Origin: Methylohalobius crimeensis 10Ki
Lineage (GTDB): Bacteria; Pseudomonadota; Gammaproteobacteria; Methylococcales; Methylothermaceae
Assembly: GCF_000421465.1 (NCBI RefSeq)
Contig: NZ_ATXB01000002.1
Coordinates: 486,690 to 550,689, forward strand
DNA: 64,000 nucleotides
Direction: 5' to 3'
This document shows positions 50,669 to 59,679 of this stretch, piece after piece. Below the pieces are notes generated by a model. The model was not told where the DNA came from, ran no database searches, and was given only the letters and a program-made list of their open reading frames with translations. The position numbers and the translations under genes were made by a program. Position 1 is the stretch's first letter; each line of letters opens with the position of its first letter.

Positions 50669-53326
50669 TTAACCTTTTTTCTGTCCGATAGCCATCGGAA
50701 TATCCATTTCCTCCCAAGGTCGCGGAATCTTAACGGCATCACCCTGAGCATAATCCACTCCGAGCTCTTGTAACACTTCAAGAATCGATTCACTGTCCGC
50801 GCACTGCCCCACCGTCTGAATACCCATCGCATGAGCGGCTTGGTTGATCGCTTCGGCGACGGCCTGTTTGGTCGGGTCTTCAGCCAGGTTTTGGATAAAA
50901 CTGCCATCCAATTTCAAAAAATCCACCGTCAACGTTTTCAGATGGTCGAAGGAGGCGATGACACTGTTGAAATTCTTGATGATGAATAAGCAACCAAGCG
51001 CTTTGAGCTCCTGGATGGATTGCCGGGCTTGATTCAGATGGGTGAGTGTGGCGGATTCGACGATTTCGAAACACAACGCAGGGGCGGGGGCTCCGTGCAC
51101 AGTGAGCAATTGCCGAACAAATTCAATGAAGTGGTCTTCGGTCAACGACGCAATGGATAGATTGACCGCATAGACGGGCAAACTGTCCGGCGCGGTCTGG
51201 CGATGCTTTTCCGCGATGTGGGCGACGACTTTGCGCAGCACCCAACGGTCGATGGCCGGCACCAGATGATAGCGCTCCGCCACCGGCATAAATGCCCCGG
51301 GATCGACCAGGCTGCCGTCTTTCTCCACTAAGCGAAGCAGAATTTCATAGTGCGGTCGACCAGTCGCCCGAGCAAGGCGGCTGACGGGTTGATAATAAAG
51401 GCGGAAGCGATCTTCATCCATGGTCCGGGTAAGACGCGCCACCCACTCTCTCTGGGCTCGCTGCTCGGCAATTCCGGCATCATGCGGTTTGAACACATGC
51501 ACGCGGCTGCGCCCTTTTTCCTTGGCCATATAGCAAGCTGCATCGGCGGCGCTGAGAATGGAAGCAATATCGCCGTTTCTCAGCGCCGCCACCCCGATGC
51601 TTACACCTACCGGAAAGGTCTTGTCTTCCCAGGTGAAATGGAAGTTCCGCACGATTTCGCAAAGCTCGATGGCAAGACTCCGGGCTTGGTCGAGCGAACA
51701 GTGTTCGAGCAGCAAGGCAAACTCGTCCCCTCCCAATCGTGCCAACGTATCACGCTGACGCAGCTTGGACTGAAGTAGGGCACTGAGCGAGCGCAGCAAC
51801 TCATCGCCGGCGGCATGACCGCAGGCATCGTTGACGTACTTGAATTGATCCAGATCGAGATAGCACAGCGCATGCTCGGAGGGGGCTTCACGCGTACTAT
51901 CCAGCACTCTGGCCATGCGCCGCTCGAGCTCCGTGCGGTTGACGAGGCCGGTAAGAGGATCATGGGAAGCCTGATAGGAAAGCTGTTGAGTTAAAGCCTG
52001 AAACTCGGTCGCGTCCCGGAGCAGGAGCACCGCCCCGGTGATCCTCCCTTCCACCAGGACCGGATAGGAGGAACATTCGGCATGAAAAGAACTACCGTCC
52101 TTGCGCTGGAGCCGGTGCGTGGATCGATGCCCCCTCTGGGAGAAGAAGTCATAGCCCGCCCCCGCCTCCGCGGGGCACGTCTCCTTGTTGGCGTCACGAT
52201 AAATTTTTTGGGCGATGTCCTGCCCCAAAAACTCTTCCCGTGTATAGCCCAGCATGTCGAGAGCAGCCTCATTGATGAAGGTACAAGCACCTTCGGTATC
52301 GAGCCCCAAAATACCTTCTCCGACTGAATCCAACAATAAGCGGAAGCGGGCTTCACTCTGGCGCAACGCGGTTTCCACCCGCCTGCGCTCGTAAAGTTCA
52401 CGATCCAGGTTGGTATTGGCGGCTTTTAGAATTTCACTCTGTTTTTCCAACTGGGTCGTGCGCTGGGCCACCAAATCCTCGAGGCGCCGGCGGTAATATT
52501 CCAACTCTTGTTCGGTTTCCTTGTCTTCCGTGATATCCACGAGAACGCCTTGTAAAAAAAGCGGCAGGTCCGCTTCGTCGCACACCACATTCCCTTCGTC
52601 CAGAAACCAGCGCGCCCGTCCATCCCGCGTCAAGAGCCGGTATTCGCGGCGCAGCGCAACATGCTGCTCACAGGTTTTGGCGTAGGCTTCGATCACGCGC
52701 TCGCGGTCGTCCGGATGAATCCGATTGAGCAGCCCGTCCGGCTCGTCGAACCATTTTTCAAAGGGGAATCCCAACTGTTGAATCTGGGGATTGATGTACA
52801 GTAGTTTTCCCGGCGTCTCGAGCGAAGCGATATAAGTGATGGCCGGAATTTGCTCCACCAAAGTACGATACTTGGCTTCGGCCTCGCGTAGCCGTTTCTC
52901 GGCCGCCACCTTTTCCTGGATAATTCGCTGTTCGCGCAGCATCCGAATGACAGCGGCCGGAAGCCACTGCAGGAACGCCTGCTCCGCATCCTTGACCAAA
53001 TAATCGCGCGCGCCGCGCTTCAGTGCTTCCACCGCGACCTGGGCACTGTCCGTACCGGTCAACATCACCACGGGTATCGGCAGCTCACCGTTTTCCTCGA
53101 CAAGCTCGGCGAGAAATTCCACGCCGCTAAAATCCGGCAAACGGTGGTCGAGCACGATGCAATCGAGCCGCTCGTTACGGGCGAGTTCGAGCCCCTGCCT
53201 GCCGGTTTCGGCCTCCAGAATCACATACTGGTTAGTTGCGTCTTGTGCCAGAGCTCGCCGGCAGGCCAGGCGGTCGACTCGATCGTCGTCCACCAGCAGC
53301 AAGCGGATGATCGGAATGTTGGACAT
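50669..53326 (-). CDS. REC-PAS-PAS-GGDEF-EAL signalling protein with degenerate EAL
   Basis: 885 residues from ATG 53326 (GGAG 8 bases upstream; GTG 53335 overlaps the previous stop). Receiver domain with VLDHRLPDFSG and YLVKDAE, two PAS domains (YRTLVEQIPAITYIASLETP; RFRLLLDSVGEGILGLDTEG), an intact diguanylate cyclase (RLGGDEFALLL) and an EAL fold. In the EAL half the signature reads EIL, the metal-binding DDFGTG motif reads KNFNSV near residue 785, and the later Glu-containing AEGVE reads TVGQC, so phosphodiesterase activity is unlikely. Probably makes c-di-GMP when its receiver is phosphorylated and uses the EAL as a binding module. Last gene of the BLUF operon. Confidence 0.9.
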   Translation of the reverse strand: MSNIPIIRLLLVDDDRVDRLACRRALAQDATNQYVILEAETGRQGLELARNERLDCIVLDHRLPDFSGVEFLAELVEENGELPIPVVMLTGTDSAQVAVEALKRGARDYLVKDAEQAFLQWLPAAVIRMLREQRIIQEKVAAEKRLREAEAKYRTLVEQIPAITYIASLETPGKLLYINPQIQQLGFPFEKWFDEPDGLLNRIHPDDRERVIEAYAKTCEQHVALRREYRLLTRDGRARWFLDEGNVVCDEADLPLFLQGVLVDITEDKETEQELEYYRRRLEDLVAQRTTQLEKQSEILKAANTNLDRELYERRRVETALRQSEARFRLLLDSVGEGILGLDTEGACTFINEAALDMLGYTREEFLGQDIAQKIYRDANKETCPAEAGAGYDFFSQRGHRSTHRLQRKDGSSFHAECSSYPVLVEGRITGAVLLLRDATEFQALTQQLSYQASHDPLTGLVNRTELERRMARVLDSTREAPSEHALCYLDLDQFKYVNDACGHAAGDELLRSLSALLQSKLRQRDTLARLGGDEFALLLEHCSLDQARSLAIELCEIVRNFHFTWEDKTFPVGVSIGVAALRNGDIASILSAADAACYMAKEKGRSRVHVFKPHDAGIAEQRAQREWVARLTRTMDEDRFRLYYQPVSRLARATGRPHYEILLRLVEKDGSLVDPGAFMPVAERYHLVPAIDRWVLRKVVAHIAEKHRQTAPDSLPVYAVNLSIASLTEDHFIEFVRQLLTVHGAPAPALCFEIVESATLTHLNQARQSIQELKALGCLFIIKNFNSVIASFDHLKTLTVDFLKLDGSFIQNLAEDPTKQAVAEAINQAAHAMGIQTVGQCADSESILEVLQELGVDYAQGDAVKIPRPWEEMDIPMAIGQKKG

Positions 53327-53331
53327 GGCGT

Positions 53332-53748
53332 TCACTCCGGTAATTCACTGAGGGTCCAGTAAACATCGATGGTGCGTATCGTCTCGACAAATTGTCCATA
53401 GTCCACGGGCTTGCGCATATAGCCGGCCACCCCGAGATCAAAACTTTCTACTTTGTCTTCCTGCTCCTCGGATGTGGTGAGCACAACGACCGGAAGATAC
53501 CTTAACTCCGGGTCCGCTTTGATCGCGCGCAAAAATTCGATGCCATTCATGATGGGCATGTTGAGATCGAGCAAGAGAATACAGGGTCGCTCCTTGCTTG
53601 GATCGCTTAGATAAACGAGCGCCTCCTCACCGTGCTCCACATGCGCCAGGGGATTGCCCACGTGCAATTCCTTGAGAGCGCGCCGGACAGTCATGGCATC
53701 CACTTGATCGTCTTCGATTAACAGAATGGGTTTGGTTTTCAATCGCAT
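53332..53748 (-). CDS. Single-domain response regulator
   Basis: 138 residues from Met53748, Rcp1-like receiver only: acidic pair ILLIEDDQVD, phospho-acceptor Asp in ILLLDLNMPIMNGIEFL, VVLTTS and MRKPVDYGQF. No output domain. Between the kinase (2 bases away) and the GGDEF-EAL protein, so a phosphorelay or shuttle from the kinase to partners is likely. Confidence 0.92.
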   Translation of the reverse strand: MRLKTKPILLIEDDQVDAMTVRRALKELHVGNPLAHVEHGEEALVYLSDPSKERPCILLLDLNMPIMNGIEFLRAIKADPELRYLPVVVLTTSEEQEDKVESFDLGVAGYMRKPVDYGQFVETIRTIDVYWTLSELPE

Positions 53749-53750
53749 GA

Positions 53751-54854
53751 TCACTTTTGTTTTGGGAGTGTTTCGGGGATTCTTTTCGGCAAGGTAAAGA
53801 AAAAGGTGGTGCCTTGACCGACAGCGGATTCGACCCAAACACGGCCTTCGAATTGTTCGGCGATCTTCTTGACAATCGCAAGCCCCACACCTGTACTCTC
53901 CACCCGATCTCGCGGATTCAAGGTCTGGAATAGATGGAAAATGCGGTCGAAATGACGCGACTCGATCCCCGGGCCGTTGTCCGCCACGCTGAACCGCCAA
54001 CTTTCGCCTTGGTCGGCCCAATCAATTCGAATCCGTCCCCGGGGCTTGTCCATGAAGCGGAGCGCATTGGCGATGAGGTTCTGGAACAACTGTTGGATTC
54101 GGATCTTTTCCGCCCGGATCGTCGGCATATCGGCGGCGACGGTGACAGTGACGTGGGCGGGCGGCGCCAGCGAATCGATCACTTCGTGCACCAATTCGTT
54201 GAGATCGACCGCGACCTGCGCTTCATGGATTCGTCCGATGCGAGAATACCGCAATACGCCGTCGATCAGGGCATCCATGCGCCGTACCCTTTGGATGAGC
54301 AAACGCAGATGCTCCTGCCCTTCGGCGTCGAGACGTTCTTTCTGATCGGTAGCGATCCAGTCGGCCAGCGAGCCGATGGCGCGCAAGGGTGCCTTGAGAT
54401 CATGGGAAACCACATGAGCGAAGTTCTTGAGCTCTTCGTTGGCGATTTCCAAATCGTGGATCAAGTGTGCCTGCTCGCGTGCCTTTTCCGCCTCCAACCG
54501 TTTGCGCTCAGTGACATCATACACCGTCGCCAGTACCAAACCGCTATCCATGGGGCTGAGACTCACGTCCGCAGCGAACTCGTTTCCGTCTTTGCGCAAG
54601 CCATAAATATCGAGCCCGGCGCCCATGGTGCGGCTTTTGGGTCGCACGGCGAATTCGGCACGCCTTGCGCTATGGGTTGCGCGAAATCGCCGGGGAATCA
54701 TGTCTTCGAGCGTGAGCTCCAAGAATTCATCCAAGGTATAACCGAACAATCGTTCGGCGGCGGGATTGGCAAACAGAAGTCTACCGTCGGGAGCGACGAG
54801 AAGCATCGCATCCGCGGCGATTTCCAGTAACTCGCGGAGACTTTTCTTCTCCAA
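53751..54854 (-). CDS. PAS-domain sensor histidine kinase
   Basis: 367 residues if TTG 54854 is the start; no ATG is suitable. One PAS domain (ELLEIAADAMLLVAPDGRLL, FGYTLDEFLELTLEDMIPRR, ATVYDVTERKRLEAEKAREQ), phosphorylation box NFAHVVSHDLKAPLRAIGSL, N box LFQNLIANALRFMD and G boxes VADNGPGIE and STGVGLAIVKKI. Cytoplasmic with no membrane helix, similar to phytochrome-like kinases. 32 bases after the BLUF gene, from which its signal may come. Confidence 0.9.
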   Translation of the reverse strand: MEKKSLRELLEIAADAMLLVAPDGRLLFANPAAERLFGYTLDEFLELTLEDMIPRRFRATHSARRAEFAVRPKSRTMGAGLDIYGLRKDGNEFAADVSLSPMDSGLVLATVYDVTERKRLEAEKAREQAHLIHDLEIANEELKNFAHVVSHDLKAPLRAIGSLADWIATDQKERLDAEGQEHLRLLIQRVRRMDALIDGVLRYSRIGRIHEAQVAVDLNELVHEVIDSLAPPAHVTVTVAADMPTIRAEKIRIQQLFQNLIANALRFMDKPRGRIRIDWADQGESWRFSVADNGPGIESRHFDRIFHLFQTLNPRDRVESTGVGLAIVKKIAEQFEGRVWVESAVGQGTTFFFTLPKRIPETLPKQK

Positions 54855-54886
54855 GATAGCCAGTGCGGCTCGTCGTGACGGCAGTT

Positions 54887-55759
54887 TTATTCCTCCATTT
54901 CCTCGGTATTTTCATCGACCCTTCCAAGGAGCCAATAAGTGATCCCGAGCGCCAACACCACTACCCCGGTCGCGGCCACGAATGGCCAATCGATGATTTT
55001 GAAATCCAGCACGATCACTTTCCGGGAAACGGCCATCAACGCGGTCGCCACCACCAAGCGAACCGGGATCACATCGGTGCGCAAATAAAGCGTAATGTTG
55101 ATAAAAATCTCGATCGCGATCAATACCGCAAGAAAAGCGCCGAACACGGCAAAAATATCACTGACCTCAAGCAGAAAAAGCGGCGGCTTCGACAATCTTT
55201 GATAAAGGGTCCAAAGCACATCGAAAACACTCAGGATAATCAACCCGGTCATCAATATCGCCAGTACTCGAACCGCCCCCAGAATCGTCTTGTGCAGCAC
55301 TCGAATCAATGGATCTTCGTGCTCGGTGGGCAATTCCTCGTACCGACGCCGTTTCGTCCATTCCTGTTGAAAATGGCGGGACATGGTATCGAGAATCTGC
55401 TGCTGGCCACGCACGGTCTCCTCTTCGGTCGCCGGCTTTCCTTCAACCAAAGAAGCAAACTCCCGATCGGACAGCCTCTTGAATGCCATACCGAAATCCT
55501 CGAACTCGCGCGTGTCGATGGGAACTTTTTCGATTACCCGAACGCCGACGTGGCGGGAATCCTTTTTGATCCGCTTGAAGGTCTCTTCCACCGCTTCTCT
55601 GGAACCTTCCAAGGTCTGCAAGAACATCTTATTGCCGTAGAATAAAATGCCGGTCACGCCGCAAGCGCCATTGTTGGCGCGACTGACCGTCAGCAACCCA
55701 TCCAACTCCTGATCACTGAAGGATTGCCGCGCCTGGCTGATGTAACTGAGCCTTATCAT
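54887..55759 (-). CDS. BLUF blue-light sensor domain fused to a PsiE-type membrane domain
   Basis: 290 residues, ATG 55759 behind AGGAGGGGAATA. Residues 1-95 are a BLUF domain: Tyr6, Asn30 and Gln48 have exactly the spacing of Tyr21, Asn45 and Gln63 in AppA, and Met91 matches Met106; the semi-conserved Trp104 position is Phe89. FAD binding and photocycle residues are thus complete. A soluble linker (96-155) leads to four hydrophobic helices (VRVLAILMTGLIILSVFDVL; VFGAFLAVLIAIEIFINITL; VRLVVATALMAVSRKVIVLD; VAATGVVVLALGITYWLLGR), like the phosphate-starvation-inducible PsiE family. First gene of an operon with a kinase, a regulator and a diguanylate cyclase. The domain pairing is unusual. Confidence 0.85.
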   Translation of the reverse strand: MIRLSYISQARQSFSDQELDGLLTVSRANNGACGVTGILFYGNKMFLQTLEGSREAVEETFKRIKKDSRHVGVRVIEKVPIDTREFEDFGMAFKRLSDREFASLVEGKPATEEETVRGQQQILDTMSRHFQQEWTKRRRYEELPTEHEDPLIRVLHKTILGAVRVLAILMTGLIILSVFDVLWTLYQRLSKPPLFLLEVSDIFAVFGAFLAVLIAIEIFINITLYLRTDVIPVRLVVATALMAVSRKVIVLDFKIIDWPFVAATGVVVLALGITYWLLGRVDENTEEMEE

Positions 55760-55865
55760 TATTCCCCTCCTCCGAGCGGATCACCTCAACCCTTGACCCC
55801 GTTTCTCGGCAGTATACCATCCAGCCAATCGACAAGAGCAGGAAGCACAAACGTGAGGCACAGTG

Positions 55866-56243
55866 CTAGTCGCGTTGATGACGGCGCCCGCGTCCGGCTG
55901 ATTTACGCGATCGCCCCGAGCGTAATCGAGAATCCCGCCGACCGTTATTTTTCAGCTTATGATGTTTTCCCGCCTGCTGAGCCCGGGCGACCGAGGCGGC
56001 GGCGTGGGCATCCTCCCGAGCCGCCTCCCGTTCGAGCAATTCGAGTTCGGCGAGCACCGCCGCCGGCGCCACATCCAATAGCCGCTCTCCATCCAGACCG
56101 AGGATATCGATCCGATCTCTGAGCTCGGGACCCAAAGGCAAACTCAAGTCGGTCCCCACGCCGTCATTCGGCAGGCAACCCCACCTTGCTCGCACATAGG
56201 ACTGAATCAAGGCGCCAATCTGCTCCGCCTTTCGTTTCGACAT
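55866..56243 (-). CDS. Hypothetical protein with basic C-terminal tail
   Basis: 125 residues from Met56243 (Met56258 is an alternative). MSKRKAEQIGALIQSYVRAR and the LGPELRDRIDILGLDGERL region look like a real folded N-terminus; ALA/GLU-rich helix AAVLAELELLEREAAREDAH follows, and the last 30 residues are Arg/Lys/His-rich (RRDSRLRSGRSRKSAGRGRR), suggesting nucleic-acid or ribosome binding. No family recognised and the ribosome site is weak. It ends 107 bases before the BLUF gene start. Confidence 0.5.
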   Translation of the reverse strand: MSKRKAEQIGALIQSYVRARWGCLPNDGVGTDLSLPLGPELRDRIDILGLDGERLLDVAPAAVLAELELLEREAAREDAHAAASVARAQQAGKHHKLKNNGRRDSRLRSGRSRKSAGRGRRHQRD

Positions 56244-56462
56244 ATCTTGAATCAACATTTACCAGGATTTTGCACGCCCGAGGTGTATCTCCCTGCGAAG
56301 CGGGTGCCCCTTTTCGCATCGAACAAGAACAGGGAGCAACTCACGAATATATGGTTGGGGCCCAAACTCGCGTCGATGATAGTATGAGACAAGGACTAAC
56401 GTATAAAATTGAACGTATCAATTTGAGCTTACGCGGATACTCTCCCCATCGGAGGATTTGCC

Positions 56463-57215
56463 ATGTTACAGCGATTTTATTCACTCGCCGTCTTGACTCT
56501 GTCGCTTCTGATTGCGCTTCCCTTATCGGCGGCCGACCTGACCCGCAATCAGGTGGTGGCGCTTTTAGAGAAAGCCACCCCGGACCGACCCGCCGATCTC
56601 AGGCGCAAGGATCTCAAGCGCGTGGACTTGTCCGGATTGGACCTTCGCCACGCTGATTTATGGGGCGCCGACTTGCGCTACGCCAATCTCAGCCGCGCCA
56701 ACCTCGCCGGGCAAAATCTGGATCTGACCATTATGCGCGGCACCGACTTGTCTCACGCCAATTTGGAAAACGCGAGTATTTTCGGCGTAACCATGATCGG
56801 CGCCAATCTTACCGGCGTCAACCTTAGAAACAGCCGGGTCATGGCCACTTTGGACCGGGCCAAGCTGGTGGGCGCCGACATCGAAGGTTCGTTTTGGGGC
56901 GCCGACATGAAAAACCAGAGCATGGGGCTGATGCGCGCCAGCTGCAACAACGCCGATTTCACCGATGCCAATCTGAAAAACGCCGACTTCAATCGGGTCC
57001 TGCTGCGTTTCGCCAGGCTGAAAAACGCAAATATGGAGGGCATCGACCTGTTCCGTGCCGATTTGTCGGGCGCCAACCTCGCGGGAGCCAAGCTGAACAA
57101 CGCCGATCTGCGCAAGGCCAAGCTGAAACAGGCCGATTTCACCGGCGCCGAGGTAGAAGGGGCGAAATTCGAAGAAGCTGAAGGCCTTTCCTCCACCCGG
57201 GGGCTTGAACATTAA
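56463..57215 (+). CDS. Secreted pentapeptide-repeat protein
   Basis: 250 residues with a signal peptide (FYSLAVLTLSLLIALPLSAA). From residue ~48 almost every five residues fit A(D/N)LxX (DLSGLDLRHADLWGADLRYA; ANLENASIFG; ADLSGANLAGAKLNNADLRK), forming a right-handed quadrilateral beta helix of about nine coils. A periplasmic location separates it from DNA-gyrase-protecting Qnr-like members. Role unknown. 20 bases upstream of the HDOD gene, so possibly co-transcribed. Confidence 0.9.
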   Translation: MLQRFYSLAVLTLSLLIALPLSAADLTRNQVVALLEKATPDRPADLRRKDLKRVDLSGLDLRHADLWGADLRYANLSRANLAGQNLDLTIMRGTDLSHANLENASIFGVTMIGANLTGVNLRNSRVMATLDRAKLVGADIEGSFWGADMKNQSMGLMRASCNNADFTDANLKNADFNRVLLRFARLKNANMEGIDLFRADLSGANLAGAKLNNADLRKAKLKQADFTGAEVEGAKFEEAEGLSSTRGLEH

Positions 57216-57235
57216 ACGAAGATGGCGTTTCACCC

Positions 57236-58669
57236 ATGTCAGAGCTGAAAAAATGGGCCGGTATTATCTGTCAACAAGATCTCCCCATTTTCCGTTACAC
57301 CATTAACGCCATCAATAATATCGTATCCAACGAAGATGCATCGACGACCGAACTCGCCCAGGTCATCTTGCAAGATGCCACCCTCACCGCTCGCATTCTG
57401 AGAATCGCCAACAGCGCGACTTACAATCCTACTGCGTCGTCGATCAACACCATCAGCCGGGCGATTGTCATTCTCGGTTTCAATATGGTGCGCGATCTCA
57501 GTCTTTCGCTGGCGATCATCGACGCGCTCTTGAACCTCAAAGGCAGACAGCACGCATTTCGCTTAATGGCACGCTCGTTCCATGCCGCGGTGCAGGCCAA
57601 ATCCATCGCCGAGGAACGGGGGGACGACGCCCCCGAAGAGATTTTCATCGCCGCCTTGCTCTATTATATCGGCGAAATGGCTTTCTGGTGCGTTGCCGGG
57701 CAAGAAGGCGAAAGAATACTCCACTTGACCGACGATAAAGGTTATCCGCCGGAAATGGCGCAACGGCAAGTCTTGGGATTCACCTTCAATCAACTGACCA
57801 TCGCCCTGACTCAGGATTGGCACCTGAGCGATTTGCTGCACAGCGCCATCAACCAACCGCACCTCAAAAATCCGCGCATCAAGGACATCATCTACGGCCA
57901 CAAATTGGCCGTATCCGCGGAAAAAGGCTGGAACGCCAAAACCACACACGAATTGATCCGAACCATCGCCCCCTACCTGGGACTCGAACCCGAGAAAACC
58001 CAGGCGCATCTCTGTCATAACGCCGTCAAGGCGATGGATGTGGCAAAGCTGTTCGGCGCCTCATCCATTATCGAGTATCTGCCCATCCCTGAAAATAGCA
58101 GCGCGGAGGGAACCTCGGCCGATTGTCAGGAAGCGGAAAAATATCCATCCCCCGACCCAATCCTTCAGTTAAATATTTTGCACGACCTGTCCCGCATTCT
58201 GGAGAAACAGCCCAACATCAATCTTACCCTGGAGACGGTTCTCGAAGGCATTTATCGCGGCGTCGGCATGGATCGTACGCTGTTTGCGTTACTCACTCCG
58301 GATAAAAAGCGCATTCATGGAAAATACGCCCTCGGAGAAGACAACCAACTTTTCACCCAAAAGTTTCAGTTCGAACTCGGGCAAGTCCCATTTTTCGACT
58401 GGCTCTTCAAGCACAAAGACGCGATATGGATAAAAAACACCCAAGATCCGGAAAACCAGCCCCTTATCGTCAATCAATTACTGGAGATAATCGCCGCGCC
58501 GGCATTTTTTGCTTTTCCGTTGATTCTCAACACGACGCCCATCGGCATCGTTTACGCGGATCGGCAACCCAGTATGCGCAAACTCGACGCGGACAGTTTC
58601 GAAAGCTTCCGCCATTTTTGCATTCAGGCGAAAATGGCGATCGAATACACCTCCCTGAAAAAACGCTGA
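57236..58669 (+). CDS. HDOD-GAF domain signalling protein
   Basis: 477 residues. HDOD domain at ~10-210 (LAQVILQDATLTARILRIAN, ISRAIVILGFNMVRDLSLSL, FIAALLYYIGEMAFW), in which the catalytic HD residues are absent as is usual for HDOD. A C-terminal GAF-like domain lies at ~320-470 (ETVLEGIYRGVGMDRTLFAL, FPLILNTTPIGIVYAD). Such proteins are regulators of c-di-GMP, motility or competence networks; the partner is unknown. Confidence 0.87.
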   Translation: MSELKKWAGIICQQDLPIFRYTINAINNIVSNEDASTTELAQVILQDATLTARILRIANSATYNPTASSINTISRAIVILGFNMVRDLSLSLAIIDALLNLKGRQHAFRLMARSFHAAVQAKSIAEERGDDAPEEIFIAALLYYIGEMAFWCVAGQEGERILHLTDDKGYPPEMAQRQVLGFTFNQLTIALTQDWHLSDLLHSAINQPHLKNPRIKDIIYGHKLAVSAEKGWNAKTTHELIRTIAPYLGLEPEKTQAHLCHNAVKAMDVAKLFGASSIIEYLPIPENSSAEGTSADCQEAEKYPSPDPILQLNILHDLSRILEKQPNINLTLETVLEGIYRGVGMDRTLFALLTPDKKRIHGKYALGEDNQLFTQKFQFELGQVPFFDWLFKHKDAIWIKNTQDPENQPLIVNQLLEIIAAPAFFAFPLILNTTPIGIVYADRQPSMRKLDADSFESFRHFCIQAKMAIEYTSLKKR

Positions 58670-58814
58670 GACTCGGTCATGCCTGTCATCAAACGAACGC
58701 GGAAATCATCCAATTTCCGTTAAAGTAACAGAATTTTCACCCAATCCACCCGATTCTGTAACAACGATCCGCCACAATTTCCCCTCGATTCAATGGCACC
58801 GTGGGGAAAGATTC

Positions 58815-59624
58815 ATGAAATTGCATTGCCGCACCGTCTGCCTCTCCGACATTCACCTCGGCACCCGCAACTGCAAGGCGGAAGAATTGGTCGACTTTCT
58901 CCGCCGCCTCCACTGCGACACCCTATATCTGGTGGGGGATGTCATCGATTTTTGGCGTTTGAAACAAGCCGGCTGGTACTGGCCCGCCGCCCACAACGAG
59001 GTCGTTCGTCAACTGCTGACCTTGGCGCAGAACGGCACTCGGGTGGTCTATATTCCCGGCAACCACGACGAGTTGCTGCGCGGTTACGTGGGAACCGAGT
59101 TCAACGGCATCGAGATCGCCTCGCGTTGCGTTCACGAAAGCGCCGATGGCCGCCGGCTGATGATTCTTCACGGCGACGAATTCGACGCGGTGATTTGCTC
59201 CAGCCCCTGGCTCAGCACCTTCGGCAGCCGCAGCTACGACGCCCTGCTGGGGCTGAATCATTGGGTCAATCTCGGGCGGCGCAAACTCGGCCTGCCCTAT
59301 TGGTCGTTCGCGTCTTTTCTCAAATCCCGGGTCAAAAACGCGGTCGATTACATTGCCACCTTCGAGCAAGCGCTCATTCACAGCGCCCATCGTCAGCAAG
59401 TGGACGGGATCTTTTGCGGCCACATTCATCATCCCGCCCTGCGTCAAGCGGGAGGCATCCTCTACGGCAATTGCGGCGACTGGGTGGAACACTGCACGGC
59501 ACTGATGGAGGACGCAACCGGTCAGTGGTCACAGCTCTTTTGGATGGAAGACCGTGCCCGCCTGCTCACCGATATCCGGCAGGCCGGTGCGCTGCCAACA
59601 ACTCGCCAAAGAAGGGCGGCCTAG
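58815..59624 (+). CDS. UDP-2,3-diacylglucosamine diphosphatase-like metallophosphoesterase
   Basis: 269 residues. The calcineurin-type metal motifs are all present: CLSDIHLG, GDVIDFW, GNHDELL, LHGDEFDAV and CGHIHHP. The length and the extra helical segment resemble LpxH-family hydrolases (including LpxH2-like proteins) acting on lipid A precursors, but no lpx genes flank it, so the exact substrate is uncertain. The plus-strand region between 58670 and 58814 shows no gene. Confidence 0.85.
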   Translation: MKLHCRTVCLSDIHLGTRNCKAEELVDFLRRLHCDTLYLVGDVIDFWRLKQAGWYWPAAHNEVVRQLLTLAQNGTRVVYIPGNHDELLRGYVGTEFNGIEIASRCVHESADGRRLMILHGDEFDAVICSSPWLSTFGSRSYDALLGLNHWVNLGRRKLGLPYWSFASFLKSRVKNAVDYIATFEQALIHSAHRQQVDGIFCGHIHHPALRQAGGILYGNCGDWVEHCTALMEDATGQWSQLFWMEDRARLLTDIRQAGALPTTRQRRAA

Positions 59625-59679
59625 AACGCATCCCGATGGCGCGGCGTGTCGACATTGGTGAATGTTTCGGAGGCCGCAA

